Positions 1 to 6,280 are shown, numbered from the stretch's first letter. The stretch: DNA of 7,797 bases from Planctomycetota bacterium (GCA_019347795.1 JAHWKS010000219.1:1-7797); one strand, 5' to 3'. The notes: generated from the letters alone by a model not told the origin. Numbers and translations: made by a program.

Positions 1-56
1 CCTGACCCCTGACCCCTGACCCCTGACCCCTGACTCCTGACCCCTGACTCCTGACG
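1..56. repeat. 7-bp tandem repeat, 8 copies (CCTGACC unit)
   Basis: Eight head-to-tail copies of a 7-bp unit run from the first base. The consensus is CCTGACC; copies 5 and 7 end in T and copy 8 ends in G. The array is truncated by the window edge, so its true length is unknown. It is intergenic and lies about 130 bp upstream of the first gene. As I remember, C-rich CCTGAC-type arrays recur between genes in planctomycete genomes; that comparison is from memory only. Slippage during replication would explain the near-identical copies. I see no coding function. Confidence 0.9.
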
Positions 57-70
57 ATTGACTTTCCCTC

Positions 71-99
71 CCGGCGGCGCGAAGATACGCTGTCGCCGG
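71..99. other. Inverted repeat upstream of the first gene
   Basis: CCGGCG at 71-76 is matched by its exact reverse complement CGCCGG at 94-99. G-U and C-G pairs extend the stem inward to about 9 bp around an 11-base loop. It sits between the tandem repeat and the NfeD-like gene. It could be the terminator of a gene lying left of the window or a 5'-leader structure, but no T-run follows it on either strand. GC-rich DNA produces such stems by chance fairly often. Confidence 0.35.
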
Positions 100-185
100 C
101 GGGGGCAATAACCGCCCTCGCCCGGCGAATACCTGGGTGAATTTCGCTTCGCTTTTCCCTTTTCTCCTCGTGCGCGAGGCCGGCC

Positions 186-818
186 ATGGAAACCCTGTTT
201 CTCTTCTGTGCGGTGATCGGCGGGGCGGTGCTCTTGTTCCAGTTCGCCATGACCCTGATCGGCTTCGGCGCCGAGGAAATGGGCCTGGATGGCATGGACG
301 GCGGCGGGCATCACGGGATGGGCGATGTGACCGATGCCGGACACTCCGGCGACGCCGGCGGCGACCATCACGGTATGGAGCACGACAGCAGCAACTTGTT
401 CAAGATGTTCACCTTCCGCTCGCTGGTGGCCGCGATTGCTTTCTTCGGCATCGCCGGCATGACCGCCAGCAAGGCGGAGTTGGACGCGTTCACCACCCTC
501 GGCATCGCCCTGGTGGCCGGCGCCCTGGCCTTGTACTTCGTCGGTTGGCTGTTCCAGTCGATGCACCGCCTGGCGGAAGACGGCAACGTGCGGATCGAGC
601 ACGCCGTCGGCCTTCCCGGCACGGTGTACATCCCGATCCCCGAGCGCAAGTCGGGCGCCGGGAAAATCCAGCTCAAGCTGCAAAACCGGATCGTCGAGCT
701 GCGGGCCGTCACCTCGGAAGCAGAAAAGCTTCCCACGGGTGCTAATGTTGTGGTGGTCGAGGTGATCAATGCCAACACAGTCGAGGTCGAACTCGCCCGC
801 GAACCCGCGAAAACCTAA
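186..818 (+). CDS. NfeD/YqiJ-like membrane protein with C-terminal OB-fold, flotillin partner
   Basis: This 210-residue protein probably assists the flotillin encoded next to it in organising membrane microdomains. Hydrophobic segments at about residues 4-26, 76-93 and 103-124 look like three membrane spans. Residues 135-205 are rich in beta-type sequence (for example GTVYIPIPERKSG and NVVVVEVINANTVEVEL), as expected for the small OB-fold of NfeD-type proteins. The loop between spans 1 and 2 (residues 34-67) is rich in Gly, Asp, Met and His, with six histidines. Length and layout match YqiJ of E. coli (about 209 residues), which precedes the flotillin YqiK; YuaF-YuaG (FloT) of Bacillus is the analogous pair. 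GAGG at 176-179, six bases before the ATG, supports this start. The family assignment rests on topology and on the downstream flotillin, so it is firmer for the pair than for the protein alone. Confidence 0.75.
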   Translation: METLFLFCAVIGGAVLLFQFAMTLIGFGAEEMGLDGMDGGGHHGMGDVTDAGHSGDAGGDHHGMEHDSSNLFKMFTFRSLVAAIAFFGIAGMTASKAELDAFTTLGIALVAGALALYFVGWLFQSMHRLAEDGNVRIEHAVGLPGTVYIPIPERKSGAGKIQLKLQNRIVELRAVTSEAEKLPTGANVVVVEVINANTVEVELAREPAKT

Positions 819-852
819 CCGCGCTGCGTCCATCGGAGATCGCTCGTTTAAC

Positions 853-871
853 CGCGACCCAGCGGGTCGCG
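853..871 (+). other. Perfect 8-bp hairpin between the NfeD-like and flotillin genes
   Basis: CGCGACCC at 853-860 and GGGTCGCG at 864-871 are exact reverse complements separated by the three bases AGC, giving a very stable GC-rich stem-loop. It lies 35 bp past the NfeD-like stop and about 100 bp before the flotillin start. No T-run follows, so a classical intrinsic terminator is unlikely. It could attenuate read-through, protect an mRNA end, or set unequal amounts of the two partner proteins. Confidence 0.5.
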
Positions 872-951
872 CGAGGCTGAACCGCCATGAATGTCCGCGC
901 CTCCGGTCTGCTGCGGTTCAACATTCAAAGCCAGCTCGCTTAATTCCACTC

Positions 952-961
952 GGGGGGAGAG
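952..961 (+). promoter_or_regulatory. Ribosome binding site deciding the flotillin start
   Basis: The purine run GGGGGGAGAG ends eight bases before the ATG at 970 (GGAG at 956-959). It supports translation from 970 rather than from the in-frame upstream ATG at 769, which lies inside the NfeD-like gene. The 67 residues that would be added by starting at 769 show no recognisable domain, and they would bury the N-terminal membrane segment that flotillins of this type carry at their start. Confidence 0.7.
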
Positions 962-969
962 AAACACCC

Positions 970-2619
970 ATGACGCTTCCGATTCTACTGGGCCAGATCT
1001 TCGATGACCCCAAGGCCTGGGGCATCGCCGGGGCCTTGCTCTTCGTGTTCCTGGTGATGATGGCGATCATGCTGATCGCCAAGTGCGTCAAGCGCTGTCC
1101 CAGCAACCGCGTGCTGGTGATCTACGGCAAAACGTTCTCCAAGGGGAACGTCGCCAAGACGATCCACGGCGGGGCGGCCTTCGTGGTGCCCCTCATCCAG
1201 GACTACGCCTACCTGAGCCTGGAGCCGCTGCAGATCGAGATCCCGCTCCGCGGCGCCCTCTCGATGGAAAACATCCGCGTCAACGTGCCCAGCGTGTTCA
1301 CGGTGGCCATTGGCACCGAGCCGGAGGTGATGGCCAACGCCGCCATCCGCCTCCTCGGCCAGGGCACGCCCGAGGTCCGCAAGCAGGCCGAAGAAATCAT
1401 CCTCGGCCAGTTGCGGCAGGTGATCGCCTCGATGGGCATCGAGGAGATCAACCGCGACCGCGACACGTTCCTCCAGCACATTCAGCAGTCGCTCGAGCCG
1501 GAGTTGGCCAAGGTCGGCCTGGTGCTGATCAACGTGAACATCACCGACATCACGGATGAGTCGGGCTACATCGACGCCATCGGCCAGAAGGCCGCCTCGC
1601 ACGCCATCCAGAAGGCCCGCGCCGACGTGGCCGATAACGAGAAGATGGGCGAGACCCGCGTGGCCAGCGCCGAGCGGGACAAGACGGTCCAAGTAGCGGA
1701 GGCCCGCAAGGAACAGGCGATCGGCATGCGGGGAGCGGAGAGGGAGCAGGCGGTCCGCGTCGCCGAATTGCAAAAGGAGCAGACGATCGGCGAGCAGAAG
1801 GCCGCTTATGAGCGGGAAGCCGAGGTCAAGATGCAGGAGCGCGACAAGCGTATCCGCGTCGCCAGCGCCGACGCCGAAGCGATCGACGGCGAGAACGAGG
1901 CCCAGGCCCGCATCGCCGCCTCGCAGGCCGAGCTGGCGGTTCGCCGGGCCGAGGCGTACCAGACGGGCGAAAGCCGCAAGAAGGAGGCCGAGGCGGCGGT
2001 CCTGGAAATTCAGAACCGCGCCATGGCCAAGGCCGCCCTCGCCCAGGCCGAGCGGATCGAGGCCGAGAAGCGGGCCGAGCTGGAAGCCCCCGCCAAGGCC
2101 GAGAAGGCCCGCAAGATCGTCGATGCGGAGGCCGAGGCCGAACGCAAGCGGATCGACGCCCAGGCCGAGGCCGACGCGGTTTACGCCAGGCTGGAAGCCG
2201 AAGCCCGCGGCCAGTACGAGATCCTCGCCAAGAAGGGGGAAGGCCTGCGGGCGATCGTCGAGTCGTGCGGCAGCGCCAAAGAGGCCTTCCAACTCCTCAT
2301 GCTGGAGCACCTCGACACGCTCGCCGAGACCTCGGCCAAGGCGATCTCGAACATCAAGTTCGACAAGGTCGTAGTCTGGGAGAACGGCGGCCTGAACGGC
2401 CACAACAGCACGTCCGGCTTCCTGAACAACATGGCCCGCACCCTCCCGCCGATGATGCAAGTCATGAAAGACATCGGCGGCATCGAGTTCCCCGAGTCCT
2501 TGGTGAAATTCACTGGAGAGGAAAAGAAAGAGCCGGAACCCGCCGCCACCTCCACCCCCTCCAACCGCAACGGCGGCGCCGCGCCGTCGCGCAAAGACGG
2601 CGCCAGCGGGGCGACGTAG
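970..2619 (+). CDS. Flotillin family protein (YqiK/FloT-like)
   Basis: This 549-residue protein matches bacterial flotillins, membrane scaffold proteins that oligomerise in ordered membrane domains. Residues 17-37 form one membrane span followed by basic residues. An SPFH/band-7 domain covers about 44-220, starting at CPSNRVLVIYGK. Residues 225-430 are a long, highly charged coiled coil rich in Glu-Ala and Ala-Glu steps, the flotillin hallmark. A conserved-looking region follows, including GQYEILAKKGEGLR and the segment around FQLLMLEHL and KFDKVVVWENGG. The C-terminal 35 residues are a Pro/Ser/Gly/Ala-rich, probably disordered tail. Length is close to E. coli YqiK (about 553). Two consecutive 22-residue segments in the coiled coil (234-255 and 256-277) are alike. 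The gene lies 151 bp after the NfeD-like gene on the same strand, the usual partner arrangement. The start at 970 follows a good purine-rich ribosome binding site. Confidence 0.93.
   Translation: MTLPILLGQIFDDPKAWGIAGALLFVFLVMMAIMLIAKCVKRCPSNRVLVIYGKTFSKGNVAKTIHGGAAFVVPLIQDYAYLSLEPLQIEIPLRGALSMENIRVNVPSVFTVAIGTEPEVMANAAIRLLGQGTPEVRKQAEEIILGQLRQVIASMGIEEINRDRDTFLQHIQQSLEPELAKVGLVLINVNITDITDESGYIDAIGQKAASHAIQKARADVADNEKMGETRVASAERDKTVQVAEARKEQAIGMRGAEREQAVRVAELQKEQTIGEQKAAYEREAEVKMQERDKRIRVASADAEAIDGENEAQARIAASQAELAVRRAEAYQTGESRKKEAEAAVLEIQNRAMAKAALAQAERIEAEKRAELEAPAKAEKARKIVDAEAEAERKRIDAQAEADAVYARLEAEARGQYEILAKKGEGLRAIVESCGSAKEAFQLLMLEHLDTLAETSAKAISNIKFDKVVVWENGGLNGHNSTSGFLNNMARTLPPMMQVMKDIGGIEFPESLVKFTGEEKKEPEPAATSTPSNRNGGAAPSRKDGASGAT
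1669..1800 (+). repeat. Tandem 22-residue duplication in the flotillin coiled coil
   Basis: Flotillin residues 234-255 and 256-277 align without gaps and share 12 of 22 positions, including the pattern AER...V.VAE..KEQ.IG. Each unit is encoded by 66 bp (1669-1734 and 1735-1800). The DNA copies have diverged, so this is an old duplication or a strong structural periodicity rather than a fresh one. It would add helical turns to the coiled coil without breaking it. Confidence 0.7.
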
Positions 2620-2623
2620 ACCA

Positions 2624-2696
2624 GTGCCTGCGCCGCAGGCGTAACACAACACAGCCCAGGGTCGCGCAGCGCACCGTGGGTACGCTCTGGCAGAGC
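2624..2696. repeat. Cluster of three hairpins between convergent genes
   Basis: The 117-bp gap between the flotillin stop and the stop of the opposing gene holds three successive stem-loops. The first is GCCTGC/GCAGGC (2626-2631 with 2635-2640), perfect with a 3-base loop and extendable by wobble pairs. The second is CCCAGGGT/ACCGTGGG (2655-2662 with 2673-2680), with one mismatch in eight and a GCGC-A-GCGC core. The third is GCTCT/AGAGC (2684-2688 with 2692-2696). None has a T-run, but the position suggests a bidirectional transcription end. The phrase GCCCAGGGT followed by its near inverted copy resembles dispersed intergenic repeats I remember from planctomycetes; this is unverified. Confidence 0.55.
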
Positions 2697-2736
2697 CGGG
2701 GCAGTTGCGAGGAATTCGCGGACGCGTGCCCGTGCG

Positions 2737-5700
2737 TCAGTTCGTCTCGACCAGTCCCGCGCCGAAGGTGAAGCCGCCGCCGAAGGCGCAGAGGCCGAGG
2801 CGGTCGCCGGGGGCGGATTGCGGGAGGAGATCGCTCAGGCAGAGCGGGATGCTCGTGGAGGAGGTGTTGCCGTAGCGGTCAATGTTGCTGTAGACCGGCG
2901 CCCCGATGCGGCTGGCGATCGCGTCCAGGATGCGGCCGTTGGCCTGGTGCGGCGCCACCCAGCGCAAATCGCACACGTCCCATTCGGCTCGGCGGCAGAC
3001 GCGCTGCAGGCTGGAGATCATCGACTTCACCGCCTCGCTGAAGACCCGCTTGCCGTGCATCTGAATGAACCCGCCGTTCTGCAGCGGCACCGAAAGCGTT
3101 CGGCCGTCCTCGCTCTTGGCCGAGAGCTCTGGCCGATGCACCCGGCCGGCGGAGCGGTTGAAGTGGTCCTCGCCGTAGAGCACGGTGGCCGAGGCGGCGT
3201 CGCCGAAGAGAATCGCGGTATCGAAGTCGTCGCGATCCAAGAGCGGCGAGAGCACCTCCGTGGTGACCACCAGCACGCGCCCCTCAGGGGTGCTCTGCAG
3301 GAAGTCGTAGGCCGACTGCAGGGCGTAGAGATAGCCCGAGCAGGCGGCGCTCATGTCGAAGGCGGGCGCCAGCGACCTGGTCTTGCCGGTGGCCAGCGAG
3401 TCGCAAATGCGGCAGGCCATCGAGGGGGTGATCGAAGTGGGGCTGGTCGTGCTGCAGATCACCATGTCCAAGTCGGAAAGGAGCAGCCCTTCCCGATCGA
3501 GCAACTCCCGGCAGGCCGCGGCGCCGAGCGTCACCGGGTCTTCCCCCGGCCCCGCCCAGTAGCGATGGGCGATGCCGGTGCGGCGGACGATGTCCTCGGC
3601 CGTCATATCCGATTGAGCCGTGAGCAATTCTTCGTTGGTGACCAGCCGGCTGCCGACGGCCGACGCCGGACGTGAAAGACCGACGTGAAAGCGCCGCCGC
3701 CGCTGTCCAGATCGCGGCAGCGGCACTCGGCCGGCGGTGTTTCGCCGCGTAAAGACCGGCGTTCCGGGCTGCTCTTGCGTTACGGGGCGCCGGCGCGACT
3801 TCGCTTCGGTGCGCAGCGTGCAGAGCGAGGCGCCGACGGCGAGGGTGTCTCCCTCCGCGGCGTCGATGCTTTCGACCATGCCCGCGGTCGGGGCGGTGAG
3901 ATCGAACACGCTCTTGGACGCCTCCAGCGACACGACCGGCTGGCCGGCGGCGACCGCGTCTCCCGGCTCGACGTAGAACTCCAGCACCTGCACGGTCTCA
4001 TCCGATGGGCCGGAGCCGATCGCCTCGATGGCGAACAAGCCGTCTTGCGGCGCCGGCGGCGTCTGCCACTCCACGTCCAGGTCGAGCATGTCGGCCGCGG
4101 TCTCGACCACGTGCTTGAGCGAGGGGAGCGTCTCGATCTGATTCGCGAAGTTGCACGGCACGTGCACGTCGGGCCGGGCGACCCGCCGCATCGCCACCGG
4201 CACGCGGGCCTTCTCGGCCACGGTCGCCAGCACCTCGGCGCCGAAGCCGCAGGTGGCATTATCTTCGTGCACGACCAAGAGCCGCGAGGTGCGTTCGGCA
4301 GAAGCGATCACCGCCCGCTCATCCCAGGGGGAGAGCGACCGCAGGTCGAGCACCTCCGCCTCGACGCCGGCGGCTTCCAGCAGCCCCGCCGCCTTCTCGC
4401 ACAGCTTAACGGTGTTGCCCCAGCCGACGAGCGTGAGGTCCCGGCCCGGCCGGGCGCGGCGGGCGACGCCCAGCGGCGTGAACTGCTCGCGGACATTGCC
4501 GGACACCACGATCCGCGGATCGTTGAGCAGCGCTTTGGGATAGTAGAACAGCGTCGGCCGGCCGCTCTCGAAGGCGGCGTTCAACAGGCCGGCGGCGTCG
4601 GCGGCGGTCGCCGGCATCATCACGTCCAGGCCCGGCGTATGGGCGAGGACCGACTCGTTCGTCTGCGCATGGAACGGCCCCAGCCCCGGGCGATAGCCGC
4701 CGCAGGCGACCATCAGGATCACCGGCGTGGACCACTTGCCGGCGCTTCGCCAGTGGATGCTGGCCAGCTCGGAGACGATCTGGTTGTACGCGGGGGGGAG
4801 GAAATCGGCGAACTGGATGAAGGCGACCGGCCGCTGTCCGGCCATCGCCCGCCCGATCGACGCCCCGACGATCGTCGCCTCCGACAGCGGCGAGTTCACC
4901 ACGCGGCCGGGATAGTCGGTGCTCAGCCCGCGGGTCACGCCGAAGACATCCCCTTTGGGATCCTCGATGTCTTCGCCGTAAAGGCACACCCGTGGGTCGT
5001 CGGCCAGCCGGCTGCGAAGCACGTCGCGGAGCGCCTCGCGCATCGTGAGGAACTCGCCTTCGACGGCGCCGGCGTCCAGCTCCACGCCGCGGCGTTCATG
5101 GCCGGGATGGGTCAGTTCAACCGGGAGCGGCTTTTTCGCGGTGAAGATCGGCCTCGGGTCGGGCGATGAAAGCGCCTCCTCTTCGGCGGCCGCCAACTCC
5201 GCATCGACTTCGGCTTCCAGAGCCGTCAGCGCGGCTTCGTCGCAGCCGTGCGCGATGAGCCGCTCGCGGTAATGCCGCACCGGGTCGCCCGTTTCAGCGG
5301 CGCGGACGATGTCGTCCACCGTGCGGTAGCGGGTCTGATCGTCGGCGTTGGTGTGGCTATCGAGCCGCTCCACGTCGAGAACCACGAAAGCCGGTCCCCG
5401 GGCGTGGCGCATCTGCGAGACGATGCGGGCGAAGCCGGCGTCGGTCTCTTCGGCATCGCGGCCGTTGAGCCGATGGATCGGCGTCCCGAGGTACGTCTCC
5501 TGCGGGCCGAGCGGCGTCTGGTAAAACGTGCGGCCGGCGGTGCGGGTCGAGATCGCCAAGCCGTTGTCCTGAATCACGAACAACACGGGAAGCCGACTGC
5601 GGACCGCCTCGGCCATCGCCTCCAGGAACTCGCCCTGCTGCGTCGAGCCGTCTCCCACGCCGCAATACACGACCGGCCGCGAAGTCTCATCCCGGACCGC

Positions 5701-6081
5701 GGCGGCCACCCCGACTGCCTGCAGCGCCCCGTTTCCCACCGGCGCCACCATGTCGAGCAACCGGAGGTTCGGATCGCTGAGAAACGGGCTCATCTGCCGC
5801 CCCCGCGAGGGACCGGCATCTTTGCACAAGAGCGTGTGATAATACGCCGCCGGAGAAACGCCGCGAGCCAGTAGCAGCGCCCGATCGCGATAGTGGCAGT
5901 GCAGCCAGTCGTCGGCGGTAAGGTGGCCGGCCAGAGCGGCCACCGCTTCGTGGCCCGAGGCGGAGACATAGAAGAACGCCTCGCCGCGATTGACCAGTTC
6001 CCGCTCGCGGGCGTCCAGCCGACGGGCGGCGAACATAGCCCGGTAGAGGTCGAGTCGCCGCCGTAAGTCCGTGTTGCCCAT
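2737..6081 (-). CDS. Fused 2-oxoacid dehydrogenase E1 alpha/E1 beta - lipoyl domain - ketoacyl-ACP synthase III
   Basis: A 1114-residue, probably cytoplasmic protein in one open frame. Residues 4-325 are E1 alpha: thiamine-diphosphate motif GDGSTQQG (143-150) ending at DN (N173), and the loop DSHTNADD (His243). Residues 340-675 are E1 beta: GEDIEDPKGDVFG, cofactor glutamate in NSPLSE (E401), and GPFHAQTNES (His471). Residues 695-758 are a lipoyl-type domain with EASKS and target lysine K723. Residues 759-800 are an Arg-rich linker. Residues 800-1113 are a FabH-like synthase with Cys914 (SAACSG), His1045 (PHQANG) and Asn1072 (GNTSS). Each module is near its usual length. E1 decarboxylates a 2-oxoacid and acylates a lipoyl arm; KAS III condenses an acyl starter with malonyl-ACP. 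No E2 acyltransferase core is present, so direct transfer from lipoyl arm to synthase is my inference. The start at 6081 follows an excellent AAGGA; an upstream in-frame ATG at 6162 adds 27 unconserved-looking residues. The substrate (pyruvate or branched 2-oxoacids) cannot be told. Confidence 0.92.
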   Translation of the reverse strand: MGNTDLRRRLDLYRAMFAARRLDARERELVNRGEAFFYVSASGHEAVAALAGHLTADDWLHCHYRDRALLLARGVSPAAYYHTLLCKDAGPSRGRQMSPFLSDPNLRLLDMVAPVGNGALQAVGVAAAVRDETSRPVVYCGVGDGSTQQGEFLEAMAEAVRSRLPVLFVIQDNGLAISTRTAGRTFYQTPLGPQETYLGTPIHRLNGRDAEETDAGFARIVSQMRHARGPAFVVLDVERLDSHTNADDQTRYRTVDDIVRAAETGDPVRHYRERLIAHGCDEAALTALEAEVDAELAAAEEEALSSPDPRPIFTAKKPLPVELTHPGHERRGVELDAGAVEGEFLTMREALRDVLRSRLADDPRVCLYGEDIEDPKGDVFGVTRGLSTDYPGRVVNSPLSEATIVGASIGRAMAGQRPVAFIQFADFLPPAYNQIVSELASIHWRSAGKWSTPVILMVACGGYRPGLGPFHAQTNESVLAHTPGLDVMMPATAADAAGLLNAAFESGRPTLFYYPKALLNDPRIVVSGNVREQFTPLGVARRARPGRDLTLVGWGNTVKLCEKAAGLLEAAGVEAEVLDLRSLSPWDERAVIASAERTSRLLVVHEDNATCGFGAEVLATVAEKARVPVAMRRVARPDVHVPCNFANQIETLPSLKHVVETAADMLDLDVEWQTPPAPQDGLFAIEAIGSGPSDETVQVLEFYVEPGDAVAAGQPVVSLEASKSVFDLTAPTAGMVESIDAAEGDTLAVGASLCTLRTEAKSRRRPVTQEQPGTPVFTRRNTAGRVPLPRSGQRRRRFHVGLSRPASAVGSRLVTNEELLTAQSDMTAEDIVRRTGIAHRYWAGPGEDPVTLGAAACRELLDREGLLLSDLDMVICSTTSPTSITPSMACRICDSLATGKTRSLAPAFDMSAACSGYLYALQSAYDFLQSTPEGRVLVVTTEVLSPLLDRDDFDTAILFGDAASATVLYGEDHFNRSAGRVHRPELSAKSEDGRTLSVPLQNGGFIQMHGKRVFSEAVKSMISSLQRVCRRAEWDVCDLRWVAPHQANGRILDAIASRIGAPVYSNIDRYGNTSSTSIPLCLSDLLPQSAPGDRLGLCAFGGGFTFGAGLVETN
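2740..3684 (-). other. Ketoacyl-ACP synthase III (FabH-like) domain within the fusion protein
   Basis: This stretch encodes roughly residues 800-1114. It shows the FabH order of motifs: TNEEL and RRTGIAHR near the start, the nucleophile in DMSAACSGYLYAL (Cys914, codon 3342-3340), GDAASATVL, VAPHQANGRI (His1045, codon 2949-2947), DRYGNTSSTSIP (Asn1072, codon 2868-2866) and GGGFTFGAGLV at the end. The intact Cys-His-Asn triad indicates a condensing enzyme rather than an acyl-transfer-only relative. The extreme N-terminal strand (around FHVGLSRPASAVGS) fits the family poorly. Confidence 0.9.
3808..3999 (-). other. Lipoyl-type swinging-arm domain within the fusion protein
   Basis: This stretch encodes residues 695-758. 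It has the shape of a biotinyl/lipoyl domain: a beta-rich first half with VEPGDAVAAGQPV, the hairpin turn LEASKSVFDL, then APTAG and a second beta-rich half with EGDTLAVG. The lysine at codon 3915-3913 (K723) sits where lipoylated lysines sit in ETDKA motifs. A biotin domain would normally show AMKM here, so lipoylation fits better. Serine on both sides of the lysine differs from the usual DKA and could affect recognition by the lipoylating enzymes. Confidence 0.82.
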
Positions 6082-6084
6082 CAG

Positions 6085-6093
6085 CTTCCTTCC
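6085..6093 (-). promoter_or_regulatory. Ribosome binding site deciding the start of the fusion gene
   Basis: On the minus strand GGAAGGAAG precedes the ATG at 6081-6079, with AAGGA five bases from it. This is the strongest Shine-Dalgarno match near any start in the window. It argues that translation begins here and not at the in-frame ATG at 6162, which has no such site. After this start the protein reads directly into typical E1 alpha sequence (LYRAMFAARRLDARE). Confidence 0.75.
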
Positions 6094-6167
6094 GTCGAGC
6101 CGCAAGGGAAGCAGGTTACCGGTTGACGCCAAGAAAATCAACGTCACAATGAGCCGGCGCATCCCAG

Positions 6168-6173
6168 AGTATA
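6168..6173 (-). promoter_or_regulatory. Possible -10 element upstream of the fusion gene
   Basis: On the minus strand TATACT (five of six to TATAAT) lies about 87 bases upstream of the preferred start of the fusion gene, inside the 199-bp gap after the lipid kinase gene. Transcription starting near 6161 would give a leader of about 80 bases and would exclude the upstream ATG at 6162. There is no convincing -35 box at the proper distance (TCCTCG at 17 bp spacing), so this is weak. Confidence 0.22.
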
Positions 6174-6280
6174 TTCGTAATTCGAGACCGCGAGGAAGAA
6201 GTGAAGTATAGACATAGACGGCTCGTGAACTGCGGCGACTTCAGGGGGACGTGGGAAAAGCCCGCGGCGAATGGGAAGGC

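Noticed and set aside
58..92. Promoter for the NfeD-like gene with TTGACT at 58-63
   Set aside because: The -35-like hexamer is good, but no -10 hexamer at 16-18 bp spacing matches more than about three positions, and its start overlaps the tandem repeat boundary.
887..943. Independent small protein gene of 18 codons
   Set aside because: The frame is too short to judge, the composition is unremarkable and its GAGG is ten bases away; it is mentioned only as a possible leader peptide.
769..969. N-terminal extension of the flotillin from an ATG at 769
   Set aside because: It overlaps the end of the NfeD-like gene, adds 67 residues without recognisable domain, and would bury the N-terminal membrane span; the ATG at 970 has a better ribosome binding site.
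985..2652. Long minus-strand frame (555 codons) opposite the flotillin gene
   Set aside because: It is the mirror of a GC-rich, Glu/Ala-rich coding region; its translation is low-complexity Leu/Gly/Arg/Asp with no domain, and the plus strand carries an unmistakable flotillin.
3808..3999. Biotin carboxyl carrier domain in the fusion
   Set aside because: The target lysine sits in EASKS, not AMKM, and the neighbouring E1 domains call for lipoyl, not biotin.
3685..5169. Long plus-strand frame (494 codons) opposite the fusion gene
   Set aside because: It lies wholly antisense to clear E1 and lipoyl coding sequence and its translation is Arg/His/Gly-rich with no recognisable motif.
6082..6162. 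27-residue N-terminal extension of the fusion protein resembling a signal peptide
   Set aside because: E1 enzymes are cytoplasmic, the ATG at 6162 lacks a Shine-Dalgarno site, and the ATG at 6081 has an excellent one directly before typical E1 alpha sequence.
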